Part shown: positions 36,438 through 47,591 of the stretch, in pieces
How the letters are laid out: every line of letters begins with the position of its first letter
How positions within the stretch are numbered: the stretch's first letter is position 1
Origin: Larix kaempferi
Lineage: Eukaryota > Streptophyta > Pinopsida > Pinales > Pinaceae
DNA: 64,000 nucleotides
Direction: 5' to 3'
Assembly: GCA_027924585.1 (NCBI GenBank)
Contig: BSBM01000636.1
Coordinates: 5,162,001 to 5,226,000 of the forward strand
Made by a program: the position numbers and the translations under genes
The notes under the pieces: model-generated
Told to the model about the DNA's origin: nothing
Seen by the model: only the letters and a program-made list of their open reading frames with translations
Database searches by the model: none

Positions 36438-39400
36438 TGTTATCACATATATAGTAGCCGGGCTACCATACATTATTTTTCTGATGCCAGTACACTATTC
36501 AGCCAGTTCCCGTACATTTGAGATGCTGAGATGAGCATCTATATTGGATCACTATCAGATCTTGGACAGCAGTTGCATTCCCCATGCCATGACTGAGTCT
36601 CAGGACACTCAGAGAGATGACCGATGTAGCCATTATACCATTGGTACAGAGAAGTCAGTAGTGCCTAGAGTTACAGCAGCAGTTTCAGAGGACAGATGAG
36701 GGTACAGGTCGATAAGCAGTCACGTATATGACTCAGCAGGTATATCATTGTGTTATGGTTATATTGCTTTTATATTTATTCTTATAGCATGTCTTAGCAC
36801 TTAGTGTCATGATCTGGCAATCATATAGATATGTGGACCTGGTTGATCTTATTATATATATTATATTGTCCCTACTCAGACTTAGAAGTTCACTATTCAT
36901 ACTCATTGGTTTTACCCTCCTTAGGGAGAATAGAGGTGATCATTCCACCATACTTTGGCTTGCTAGTGTCGGCTCCATTATTCATTGTCTTCATCCATCC
37001 ATTGCCTACCTTTTAGTTTATCACCCTGACTTACTACTTGACTAGTGACATGGAGGATCTTTTCCCCAGTGTAGCCTCTGTATTGGATGAGCTTCCCTGT
37101 TTATTGTGTCTCGGCTCTGAGTTGGTGACAAAACTTGCCTATGGTGAGTTGGAGTTCCTTGTGAATTCCCCCTAGTCACTAAAGTTGTGTTGGCTAAACC
37201 TGAAACTTTTAGTGCTGCCATGAATACAAAGTTTGGAAAAATGAAATGCTATATCTTGTATGAAAAGCCCATTCATGCAATGTGTTTCTAAACACACATG
37301 AATGAAAGGCATGCCAAATAAAAATGGCCATGAAAATAAAATGTTATATCTTTTGGAAATATAAATACCTAGGTAAACAAGCTGTCCATGACACACCTAG
37401 AAGTGCTCAGGTAAACAAGTGCCTTAAAAACACACCTGCAGCAGAAAGCCTAAAATAAATAAAAATCTATGCAATGTGTTTATAAACACACATAGACCAA
37501 GGCTATGGAAACTTCAGGCCCAAAAAGCAATGGAACTTAAATGCTATATCAAAACAATTGCTGGCCTTATTTGTATTATGGATTGTGCGCATCTGTTAAA
37601 GGTGAAAAAACCCTCTTTGAACAACTCATCCATTTGTGAGACACCGCCATTCCCTGTGTTGTTGCTCATTCAGTATATACTATGGTGTGTATTCCCTTTC
37701 CCTTTGCCAAAGTGTCACAAAGTTAAGTCAGTCAAGTCATCCCTTAGCCTAGACAGTTATTTTAGCCTTCACCCTTCACTAGCAAATTGATCACAGTTAT
37801 GAAATGAGTATGATCTTGAAAGTCTAGTCTGAGTAATAATAATAATTAATGACATTATATATTTGAATTTAGATCGCCAGTAATGATTACTTTGTGTTAT
37901 AATTGTTATTTGAATAAGTTGTAGAGCATGCATTAACCTTTGACACTTTGCAGCAGCTTTCAGTGATGGTCTGAGTTATATTTGGTCAAGTTGACTTGGT
38001 TAGGCCTAGTCTGACCAAGGTCAACCATAGGACATGAGATGGTTAGGCCTTATGATGATATGGACAGATGATATATGGTCTATATACATATACATGATGA
38101 TTCTATGCAGCAGCTACAGGGTTATGATGATGATTCATGGTTTACAGCAGTATTTGATCATTTACAGATTATTATTATTTACCCTGTTCCGGTATATTGG
38201 ATATATATTTTGATCATGCAGAGACTCATATGGTGTATGAGTACACATCTTGGATGGATTTGGACCTTCTGAGTCCAATGAGACAGTTTGTTTTCAGTTC
38301 CGGGCACTCACAGTGATGATTGAGCCTCAGTAGGCTATCCCAGTGTAGTTTTGGTCTGTCGGAGGCCCTGTTAGAGCAAATGTGATTTTTATCCGGTTGA
38401 CCTAGGGAGCTGTGCTTGGAGGGGGTGGTCCAGCCACTTGTTTTTACCATATTACCCCCCTCCCGGACACACTGGTGCCCTCACCTTGACAGCGTAGGCA
38501 CTCCAGGAGGCAGTTTGGGGCAGTTTCACGCTTCTCGAGGCATTTCAGGATTGGTAGAAATGGCTATTGAGGAAATCGATTTGGGCTACTGAGGCAATGT
38601 TATGGCATGGGATGATCAGTGATGATAGATCGGGGTCCTCCACACCTCGTCCAGCAGTTTCAGCTTCATCGGGGCCCGCATCCATCACTTATGGCACTTT
38701 CTGATGATTTCTGAGGTCTTTTGAGGCCTACGATTTGACCATGGAGGCATGATTTGGTACATTGATGATTATTTTATGATTATTGTGCTATGGGGATTGA
38801 CCAAGGAGGGATAAAATTACCCCTTGGACCCACCATAAGCCCCCTATTATATTTTGTCATCATGATTTGGTGGGATTCCCCTCTTCTAGGGTGATTTTGT
38901 CCACTCATATTATATTTTATTAGTGATCCATGTATTTTATTGTTGAGCTCATCTCAACCATTGATTAGACATTTGTATCTTTTAATCTTAGCCACTCATT
39001 CAAAAAGTGGTTAGGATTTTGATGCCTCTCCTTCCTATTTAAAGGAGAGAGCTTCTCATTGTAAGGGGACTTGTGGCTCTGGATTATTGGAATAGAAAAA
39101 TTATTATTGCATATATCTCCAGTATTGTGGTGAATGTTTTTTGGTGTTCGTTCGTTGGTTCTTCCTTTGCACTGAGTTATTGGAGATCTTGTTTGCCATA
39201 TATTTTGTACCACGTTTTTGCATCTACAGGTGGAGGCCGATTTGCTTCGAGGAGGAAGTATTGGTAGGGGAAGACTCTCCCTACTTCTTCTTTGGATCTC
39301 TTCGTTGGTAACAGGGAGTATTACTGTCCTAGGACCTTCTATTCTATGTTATCATTGCATTTTACTTGTATTTCCTCCATACTTGACCTCTCTGATTGAA

Positions 39401-40986
39401 ATCGATTTTCCTTGGATTGACAGGTAGAGGAGGGCGCACTTGTGGGCTAGGGCTTCAATTTGGCAAGCAAAATCAACAATCTCTCATTTGATCTTTGCGT
39501 GAATCTTCCTCAACATCAAGGCATCTCATTCACATCACTCAGGTATGATCTCAAGGTAATTTCTTTCCATGATCTATCCACTTGTCTAAAATATTTAAAA
39601 CCCTAATTAATCAAAACCCCCATTTTTACATTTTTTCAGATCTACTAAGATCTAGTGGCTTTTTGGGTAAGATATTTAAAACCCACCTCTATAGTATCCA
39701 CGGCATCCCGGATCTATAGTTTGGTGAGGATTGGCCTCCGTTTGACCCTCTTCCCAAGGCATTTAGCCTTCTCCAAGCAAGGGCGCACTTCCTAGTTTGG
39801 GTGGGTTGACCTAGATCTAGTACATGGGTAGTTGAGATTCCACTTGATTCGTAATCTACACATCCAATAACCTACCCCCAGATTGTCACTTTTTTGATTT
39901 CTACCTTGTGGACCCTATTCCACATTTTAAGGGATTTAATACCCATTTTGGACCACTTGGTATCTTCAAACTCAGATCTAGTAAGATCTAGCCATCGGAT
40001 TGCCTTGAAATTGTAGATCCACACTCCCCATTGATCAACCTACTTGGATCTAAAGTTTGGATGCTATCGGACATGTCTTGACCCCACTTACCCCACTTTT
40101 AGGCCTCCTTGGGCAAAGTCGCACCACCTTGGAGAAGGGAGTTTGTCCACTTCTAGGACTTGAGTACTTGATATTTTTATAAATTTGGAACGGGAATAAT
40201 TCAAAACCTAGGTCTAGTAGGTCACTTTGTCAAATCTTGCCTTGGGGATAGCATTCCTTGTTTTAAGGGATTGTGGTCCACTTAGGTCAAACCTAGATCT
40301 AGACCTATTCATCCATCAAGACCTTAATTACCCACTTGTCCCATGCAATAGGAGTCTTTAACCACAAGTTAAGCTTACTTTGACTCCATTATCCCAATTC
40401 CCAAGGCACTGGTCTCTCTCCAAGTCAATTCGACTTTCCTAGATTGTTGGATTAACTCATGGTTTGACCTTAGTGTGGTGAACTAAACCCTTTGATGTCA
40501 TCATGTATCATGATCAAGCTTGTCACTTGTACTAGTTAGCCCCAATTCAACCCCTAAACTACCCTGCATTGGACATGGTTCCCAAGGCAGTGGATTTTCT
40601 CACATTGAACTAGTACTCTAATCCTGGATCTCATTTAAAATATTATAAGTCACTCTCACATCAACAATGAACCAAAGCTATACTCTTTGAACCCCTCACT
40701 TGTCTTGTGACTTCATCCTAAGCTCTAGGATAAGCCATACACCTTACTTCACTTAGAATTAACTTGATTTGGTGTCTTGGTTTTGATCTCTCCTGTCAGG
40801 AGTAGATCGGGTCTCCCCCTTTGTTGTCTAGGCTAGACAACATAAAGTGAAGGTTGCCTCGACTGGCGTGACAACCAATCTACTGGAGGTCGAGGTGATT
40901 GTGGTTGCACCTTTTGAGTTCCTCTTCCCTATTGCCATCCATGAGTGGATACATCCATAGGGGTAACTACAGCTTAGGTGATAACA
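36438..40986 (+). repeat. Element B 3' LTR
   Basis: It starts TGTTATCAC and ends GTGATAACA, a perfect 9-bp inverted terminus. It has the same length as the 5' LTR. Confidence 0.92.
39036..39043 (+). promoter_or_regulatory. TATA-like box in B 3' LTR
   Basis: TATTTAAA has the same flanks as the copy at 30151. Confidence 0.55.
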
Positions 40987-43119
40987 AGGCCTACAATCCA
41001 ACTCACCAAAGGAAAGTTTTGTCACCAACTTAGAGCCGAGACACTGAACATACAGGGATGCGGTCCAAACACAGAGGTAGAAAAATGGGGAAGTCCTCAA
41101 TATCAGAAAGTCAAATGAGACAAGTCAAGGTTTAAATTCAAATAGGAAAGTCATGTATGGATGGAGTCAAGTGAATATGGAGCCTACACTAGCAGACAAC
41201 TGGTGTCAGGAAAGACCATATCTATGTAAGGTGGAAAACCAGTGGGTTTTGTCAAACAACCTAAATGTGCAAGCAATTGTCCATTTTATGATTTATAGTT
41301 CATTTTAAGCAGTTTGCCACATCAGGAATAATATACCAAGCATATGCTGTGATCATGACTAAATCAACAAGATAATAATCCACAGTCAGTGATAAAATAT
41401 CCATAGATCATACAACATCATCATAGTAATAAACATCATATACCATCTGAAACACTGCTGGAAGTACATCTCTAAGCACTGAACTGAAACTGTATGGGAT
41501 AAAGGGTCACATGGGTCATCAAATCTGAACTCTCAAGGCTCAGCCTTGACACAAGGTCTAACATAAGTCTGAATAATACACTGCTCTGATCATGAGTGAT
41601 CACAAAATATACAATCATCATAGCCATGCTCCAAATAATGGAAGCTCTGGAATGTGCAGATATCTGCTAAACCAGAATAGTAGCCCTGCTACTATGGTGT
41701 AATAACACATACTCACAGCTTAACTTAAAGTATAACATCCATTCAGTGGCATTAATCATGTTAGCATATTCCTTTGTTATTTGTAATTACTTGCACAATA
41801 GTTTAAATGACAAACTCACCCATTGGACATGGTCAAACTGCTAGCAAAGGATGAAGGCTAGGAACAAGGTTGGGCAAAGGGGTGACTTGTCTAAACTCAA
41901 CTGAATGAGCACAACTAATTGCAGCTTCCATCCATGGCATGTTTACATATATAAGGTCAGCAATTGTTTAGATATAACTTTTAAGAACCATTGCTTTTTG
42001 GACCTTTCTTATACTCTTCGAGGAGTATTTTTAGCAGTTCATTGCTCTCGCCCTTTTTAGTTTCCATGGGCGAATTTACATAAGTTTCCATAAGTAGTAC
42101 ATGAGCTTTCAGTTTTAGCCAACAACATCTCAAGTGACTAAGGGGAGTTCGGACCAGTGCCAAACATCGGGACAACTGACCATAATGATTTAGGCCTACA
42201 ATCCAACTTACCAAAGGCAAGTTCTGTCACCAACTCAAAGCTGAGACACTAAACATACAAGGATGCGGTCCAAACACAGAGGTAGAAAAAGGGGAAGTCC
42301 TCAGTACCATAAAGTCAAGTAAGACAAGTCAAGGTTTAAAGTCAAATAAGGAAAGTCATGTATGGATGGAGTCAAGTGAAGGTGGAGCCTAGCTAGCAGA
42401 CAACTAGTGTCAAGAAAGACCATATCTATGTAAGGTGGTAAACCAGTGAGTTTTGTCAAACAACCTAAATGTGCAAGTAAAAGTTCATTTTATAGTTCAT
42501 TTTATATAGTTTTCCACATCATGAGTTATATACCAAGCCAATGCTATGAACAAGGCTAAAGCAACAAGATAATAATCAACAGTCAATGATAAAACATCCA
42601 CAGGTCATACAATATCATCACAAGAATAATCATCATATATCATCTGAAACATTGCTGCAATACAACTCTAGGCACTGAACTGAAACTGCATGGGATAAAG
42701 GGTCACATCGGTCATCAAATCTGAACTCTCAAGGCTCATCCTTGACACAAGGTCTAACATAAGTCTGAATAATACACTGCTCTGATCATGAGTGATCTCA
42801 AAATATACAATCATCATAGCCAAGCTCTGAATAATGGAAGCTCTGGAATGTGCAAATATCTGCTAAGCAAGAATAGTATCCCTGCTACTATGGTGTGATA
42901 ACAGAACCATTGCTTTGGATAATCTTCTATCGATTGGCTATAGGGTCTCCCCCTTGATATTGTCTTGTCTAGATCTAAAGTGAAGAGTTCCTCGATTGTC
43001 GTGACTCCCAGCTTGCATTGGGAACCATGGCACCTCTTGGGATACCTCTTTAGTTGTCCATCTCCTCTACCATCCCAAATGGGATACCATTAGGGACAAC
43101 TACAAGTTGTGTGATAACA

Positions 43120-43316
43120 GAACCATCACATGATAGTGATTGCTTGGAATCCAGATCAGATCCAAGACTTGAAAAATGGTTTCTTGAGATCTCCTTTGAA
43201 CCATTAGAGGTGAGATCAAAACCATGAAATGCATGAGAAATTAACCCAAGCGAATGGAAATGCCCTACAGTAGTACGAAAGAGGTGATCTTACAGTAGTA
43301 CGAAAGAGGTGAGTGA
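43120..43316 (+). pseudogene. E1 remnant to the right of H, with a 25-bp duplication
   Basis: After the right TSD of H (43120-43124) the E1 sequence should resume in gag. The leader frame meets stops at once (TGA at 43131). Another frame is open for 35 codons and ends at 43227, with no domain I can name. A 25-bp unit beginning TACAGTAGTACGAAAG is repeated at 43266 and 43291. The boundary with the copia remnant lies near 43316-43340. The rest of E1 is missing. Confidence 0.4.
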
Positions 43317-43339
43317 TCAAGGAGAGCGAATGCATTACC

Positions 43340-43909
43340 TCATATTGTTGATTTAACCTCCGAAACATTCAATAGATCATCATTATGCAAACCAACAGAC
43401 TCTTGTGCAAGAGAGGATTTAAGAACCTCCGCAGTTTCTAGAGTGTGAGTTGGCAAAGAATTCGAAATAGAAGATATTGAGAGCATGAGTGTAGAATCTG
43501 CAAGTTCTTCTTCTTTGTGGACAACTTCATTATGAGATATGTTTGATACTGAGTCATGATCAGAGAGACCATCAAGGAGGGCGAATGCATCACTGGGCTT
43601 GCTCTCCAAATAGTTTGCACCAATCCCTTCATTCTGTTTTCCAAATCTTTCATCCATATGGGCCCATAGCTCTTTTGGAGATTCAACAGAATCATAGAAG
43701 TGGGATTGCATACAATGAGACATAGCAGTCAACATTGCTCCATAGGCTCTGTCACCTTCATTTAACCAATCATTCTCCTCTTCAGAGGATTCGAAATCTC
43801 TTTCAAAACAATAATAAAAAAGACCATGTCTCTTCAAATATGCTATCATCTTTGGTTTCCACTCATCATAGTTGAATGGAGAGAGAGGAGGAATTCCTTC
43901 TAGATTCAT
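43340..43909 (-). pseudogene. Ty1/copia gag fragment
   Basis: This 189-codon frame starts MNLEGIPPLSPFNYDEWKPK and continues with IAYLKRHGLFYYC and ELWAHMDERFGKQN. It is the N-terminal gag pattern (DUF4219/UBN2) of plant copia elements. The C-terminal third does not look like gag and no zinc knuckle, protease or polymerase follows, so the protein is truncated. A methionine-type primer site lies upstream on the same strand at 44047-44058, which supports an element reading right to left. Confidence 0.7.
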
Positions 43910-44046
43910 GGAAGTTGTTGCAGAAGACCTGCAAAAAACAATAGAGAATATCTACAACTGCTACTACTGCAACTGCTGCACTTGAACTCTTGATAATAAC
44001 CTGCAAAAAAACTCTCAGGAATGGAGATAGACTATACTCTCAACAT

Positions 44047-44058
44047 GCTCTGATACCA
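44047..44058 (-). other. Copia primer-binding site (initiator tRNA-Met)
   Basis: TGGTATCAGAGC on the minus strand is the standard complement of initiator tRNA-Met. It directly adjoins the LTR end at 44059. Confidence 0.8.
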
Positions 44059-44902
44059 TGTGAAAATACTCATAGCAGATCTAAGAGCTGATGTATACCT
44101 CACAATAAAGATTAAGCTTAAGAAGGAAAATAGAAGAAGAGTGGTCAATGCAATGTAAAGGAGCAACAGAATTATGATACAGTAGAACTCGGATAGAAGC
44201 AGAATAACATCACACACTAATTCATTAATCATAATATGAACAATAAATAATACAATGGTGGAGAGGATTTGAATGCCAAGGTGGCAACTTGAATTAACCT
44301 GCATGGGCATGGCTTATCTGCACTAGGAGTCATCATCATCAACAGTGGAGTGTCAACAATACACCACTAGGAGTCCTAATCATCATCTGTGGAGTGTCAT
44401 CAATACACAAGTGACTGTCAACCAGGTGGCAAACTGAGTCTAACTAAATGTAGTAGGTGTAACACATGCATGGTGCACTAATGTAGTGAAGGAGGCTCAA
44501 AGGAGGGCACAAGAGGAGCTGAATGAAGTCAGAATTGGCAATTTAGGCTCACTGGAGGTCCATCGGAGTGTCTCAGTCAGTAAACTAGTCAATCTGTCCT
44601 CAAATCAAGGAACAGATCCACAAATCACTCAACTAACTGAAGTGTAACTGGTGGTAGGTGAGGGAGGGCGCCTTTCTCATGTGGTAGGTGAAAGGAGGGA
44701 GCATTATTGACTAGGAGGGCTGGAACTTAGCAGAAACAGGCTCCCGGGGCTAGTAAACTAAGCTCTTTGTGCTGGGAGACACCAACCTGATGACTGGGAT
44801 GCATGCAATTGCATAACTGCATGCAAAAATGCATGCATGACTGAAATGCAAAATAATGAAAATGCTGGTAGGACTAGGATGGAGTATAGGAATATCCTAA
44901 CA
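44059..44902 (-). mobile_element. 5' LTR of truncated copia element
   Basis: On the minus strand it starts TGTTAGGATATTCC (44902) and ends TATTTTCACA (44059) beside the primer site, which gives an 844-bp LTR. No matching 3' LTR exists below 43340, so the right half of the element has been lost. Short internal direct repeats lie near 44320-44420. Confidence 0.65.
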
Positions 44903-47591
44903 GTATGCCCTCCCTCTTGCAAAGACAAGCTACAGTGAGACTCGATTCACAAGATGAAAAGTAAATGATGCAAGATAAATCAAAGAGCATAAACAGTGAT
45001 AAAAAATACAATGCAAACTACTCCCTGATTGTTGAACTCATCCAATGGATAGATCCAAAGAAACCCCACGAAATCTCTCCAAGTGAAGTCACCCTCCTGC
45101 AAATCACACACTATCTATAGCATATATAGCATGGAAACATCATCATATAGTTGGAACATATTAGGCTATTAGATCTACAATCAAGCACGAGAATAATCTT
45201 CAACAAAGACATAAGATTTCCCCAAAATTTTATTTTATTGCCAAAAATACAAATCCAAAACTCCCTTTACAATGAGGGGGTACTCTCTCTTAAATAGATC
45301 CGAGACAGACCAAAACCCTAACCACTTTTTGAATGAGTGGTTGATATTAAAAGATGCAATGAAGATCATTAACAGTGGAGATCTTTTTATTTTTACATTA
45401 CATGGATCAATGATTAAGTCAAAGACGGGTGTGCACTTTTGCCCAATGATGCCCTAGAAGGGGCCAATACAACATAACATCATGATATCACATGGGCTAA
45501 CACCACAAGGTGGTCACTAGGGGCATAAATCACCCTAGGACTCAACTTTTTACAAACATATGACATGATGACATGATATACATAAATGATCAACTATCAA
45601 GTGCACCCAAAGGGAGAAGACATCCTCTCTAGGACAAAGATATCATCATGTGGATACCATCTCGGATGAATCAAATCCATCTGACATGCATATAAAGCCA
45701 TAACTCATCTTCATCAACCATTCTCATGACATTTCCTTACCAAAATTAGCCAAATCGATTTTCCTAGTGAAGCCATGGTCATTTTTTTTGAATAAAAAAC
45801 TGTCGATTCATCATGCTAAAGAATAAAATCATCATTAGGTCCACTTACTTTTCCCAAAATCATCGTCCGAGTGCACCAAGTGAATCAAAGACATGAAATG
45901 CACTAATAGTGACTACACATACTCCATATGTCCATCAAAATATGCATCTGAAGCCCCACACCACATCCAATATATAAAAATGGCCATATAAATAATAATA
46001 ATCACTGTAACTGCTGCAGAATGGCCTCAAATTGAAAACTGTGCATGGAAATAGTGTATTGGATACACTGGAGGATAAATAAGCAATCTCGAACACTCCA
46101 GTCAGTGCATCAGGAAACATGTTGACCAAGTCAAAGTACCCAAACTGAAGTTAGAGCAATAATATGGACAATCCTGTATGCATGTTAGATGAATAGTGCT
46201 CACAAGTTTATGTTACTAACCACACTAAACATAAAATACATAACAGTGGCCACATAATCAATAAAATATACCTGTGTGAGAGAAACTATCAAGTCTTTCA
46301 TGAATCTCCCTACATATTCTTGCTCACAGACTTAGACAAACTGCTAGGTTGGGTGAAGTGGAGAAGCAAGGCTAGGATAATAGGGAAGGACTTGATAACT
46401 CCAACACTGTGATCTTTTGGACAAAAGGGAAAAAGAAAAACCACCTAGACATATGCTAGATAGAAGACACTAGGGAATGGCGGTGCCTCACAAATGGGTA
46501 GAGTGCTTGGCATGCTTCCAGTAGACTCTAGACAAGCAATCTATTGCATTTAATATATTGCCATCTTTTACACATTTGACATTTGACATTTGATCATCTT
46601 TCACTAGCTAGCGTCCGAGAGCAGGTGCCTTGAATAGCCTTGCAGGCCTCAAATAATGACTCGATCTTACCACCATTTCCCGCCACCATCCGTAGGTGCG
46701 ATGGAGTTACCACCCTGTCTATCCTATTGGGGAAAAAGGCCTTACATCATACAAGGGATGAGTGTTCGTCCCTTGGCCACTAACTAGCTAAGGAAGACTT
46801 TTTTATTTGCTTTAGTGTATAGCAACACTGTTTGTAGCTGACGTTTTGCATCCATTTAGATATAGCATTTATGTGTTCCAATGCTTTTGTAGGAATACTT
46901 GCTTTTGTAGGAATACTTGCTTTTGAGGACTAAAAGAAAACATCCCAATGGCATATGCCACACACTCCAGATCCGAGACACAAGGTAAACATGGAGTATA
47001 TCCAACAAAGAGGTCTAAGTGGGGGGAGTCCTCAATCTCACTAGTCAAAGTACAAGTCGAGATCAAACCAGATAATGGAAGAGACAGATGAGTGAAGAAA
47101 GGTGAAAAGGTGATGCCATCAAAGCAAGGTAGGGGATACCAGCAAGCATATGTGATGACCTTACACTTGGGACTCTCTAACAGCTCATAACACAGGTTTC
47201 AAACCATGAAGCCCAGAATGCCACTATCAATAGAACATGCATAGTCACAGTAACTAAAATAAACCATAGAGCAACTAAAACATCTAAATGCAATATATAT
47301 ATATATACCTCTCCTCTTCCATATACCTGTCTCTGGAACATCTACAACTGACCATGGGAAAATGACATCACTGGCTAACTGCTCTGCACTGAATGAGCCA
47401 TGACTACACCAGAATCATCTCAATGGGGTCATGTAGGATTGGTCATGTCAACGGAGCAAACTGCTACTATTGGCTCTGAAATATACATCACTACTGAAAA
47501 GTAGGCTCATCTCAACCACAGGACTAGCTCGATGGACTGGAAAATTTGGGTCTGCATCATGGTAGCTCCGGCTACAATGTATGTGATAACA
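44903..47591 (-). mobile_element. M1: minus-strand LTR, 3' end missing
   Basis: On the minus strand it starts TGTTATCACATACATTG at 47591. It is collinear with M2, sharing for example the 'actcatccaatg' block near 45030 and 50300, and the block around the TATA box. The part that should follow below 44903 is gone, replaced by the copia LTR. A single TSD cannot be defined. Confidence 0.7.
45289..45296 (-). promoter_or_regulatory. TATA-like box of M1 LTR
   Basis: CTTAAATA on the plus strand reads TATTTAAG on the element strand, in a block shared with M2. Confidence 0.5.

Larger units (their letters stand above)
27552..40986 (+). mobile_element. Element B: complete Ty3-type element with gag-protease ORF and no polymerase
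   Basis: The element is 13.4 kb. LTRs at 27552-32100 and 36438-40986 are each 4549 bp, and a perfect TSD AGGCC flanks it (27547-27551, 40987-40991). It is the innermost layer of the nest. In a 600-bp sample the LTRs differ at about 14 places. The interior holds a tRNA-Asp primer site, one intact 1175-codon frame and a short 3' region. The gag and protease parts are recognisable, but reverse transcriptase, RNase H and the integrase core are absent. The intact frame suggests recent selection or recent insertion. Enzymes for copying and integration would have to come from a related autonomous element. Confidence 0.93.
22955..41707 (-). mobile_element. S2: minus-strand solo LTR inside S1, split by B
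   Basis: The segments are 22955-27551 and 40992-41707. The element strand starts TGTTATTACACC at 41707 and ends at 22955 with GTGATAACA. A perfect TSD CATAC flanks it (22950-22954, 41708-41712). Removing B restores the repeat across 'gatttaggcc/tacaatccaac', as seen uninterrupted at 42186-42205 in S1. After subtracting the hAT-like insertion at 23936 the LTR is about 4.45 kb. It belongs to the H/S1 subfamily. Confidence 0.88.
19895..42903 (-). mobile_element. S1: minus-strand solo LTR inside H, split by S2
   Basis: The segments are 19895-22954 and 41713-42903, about 4.25 kb. In its own direction it starts TGTTATCACACCATAG (at 42903) and ends TGTGTGATAACA (at 19895). The TSD is GAACT (19890-19894) and GAACC (42904-42908), one mismatch. 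It is the same subfamily as H and S2. Its distal part carries three diverged copies of a 320-340-bp module, each marked by CAAGGAGTGCGA (20441, 20758, 21097). No internal region or second LTR is present. Confidence 0.85.
4455..43119 (+). mobile_element. H: solo LTR inserted in E1, itself split by later insertions
   Basis: H consists of three segments: 4455-8299, 19751-19894 and 42909-43119, about 4.2 kb in total. It starts TGTTATCGCACC and ends GTTGTGTGATAACA. A perfect 5-bp TSD GAACC flanks it (4450-4454 and 43120-43124), which shows a single insertion reduced to one LTR. The three segments join into the same order seen in S1, allowing for orientation. Element A lies between the first two segments and S1 between the last two. 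Transcription would run left to right from a TATA box at 7018. There is no coding content. Confidence 0.88.

Noticed and set aside
44032-44310. 92-codon minus-strand frame next to the copia primer site
   Set aside because: It lies within the copia LTR and is a low-complexity, isoleucine-rich chance frame.
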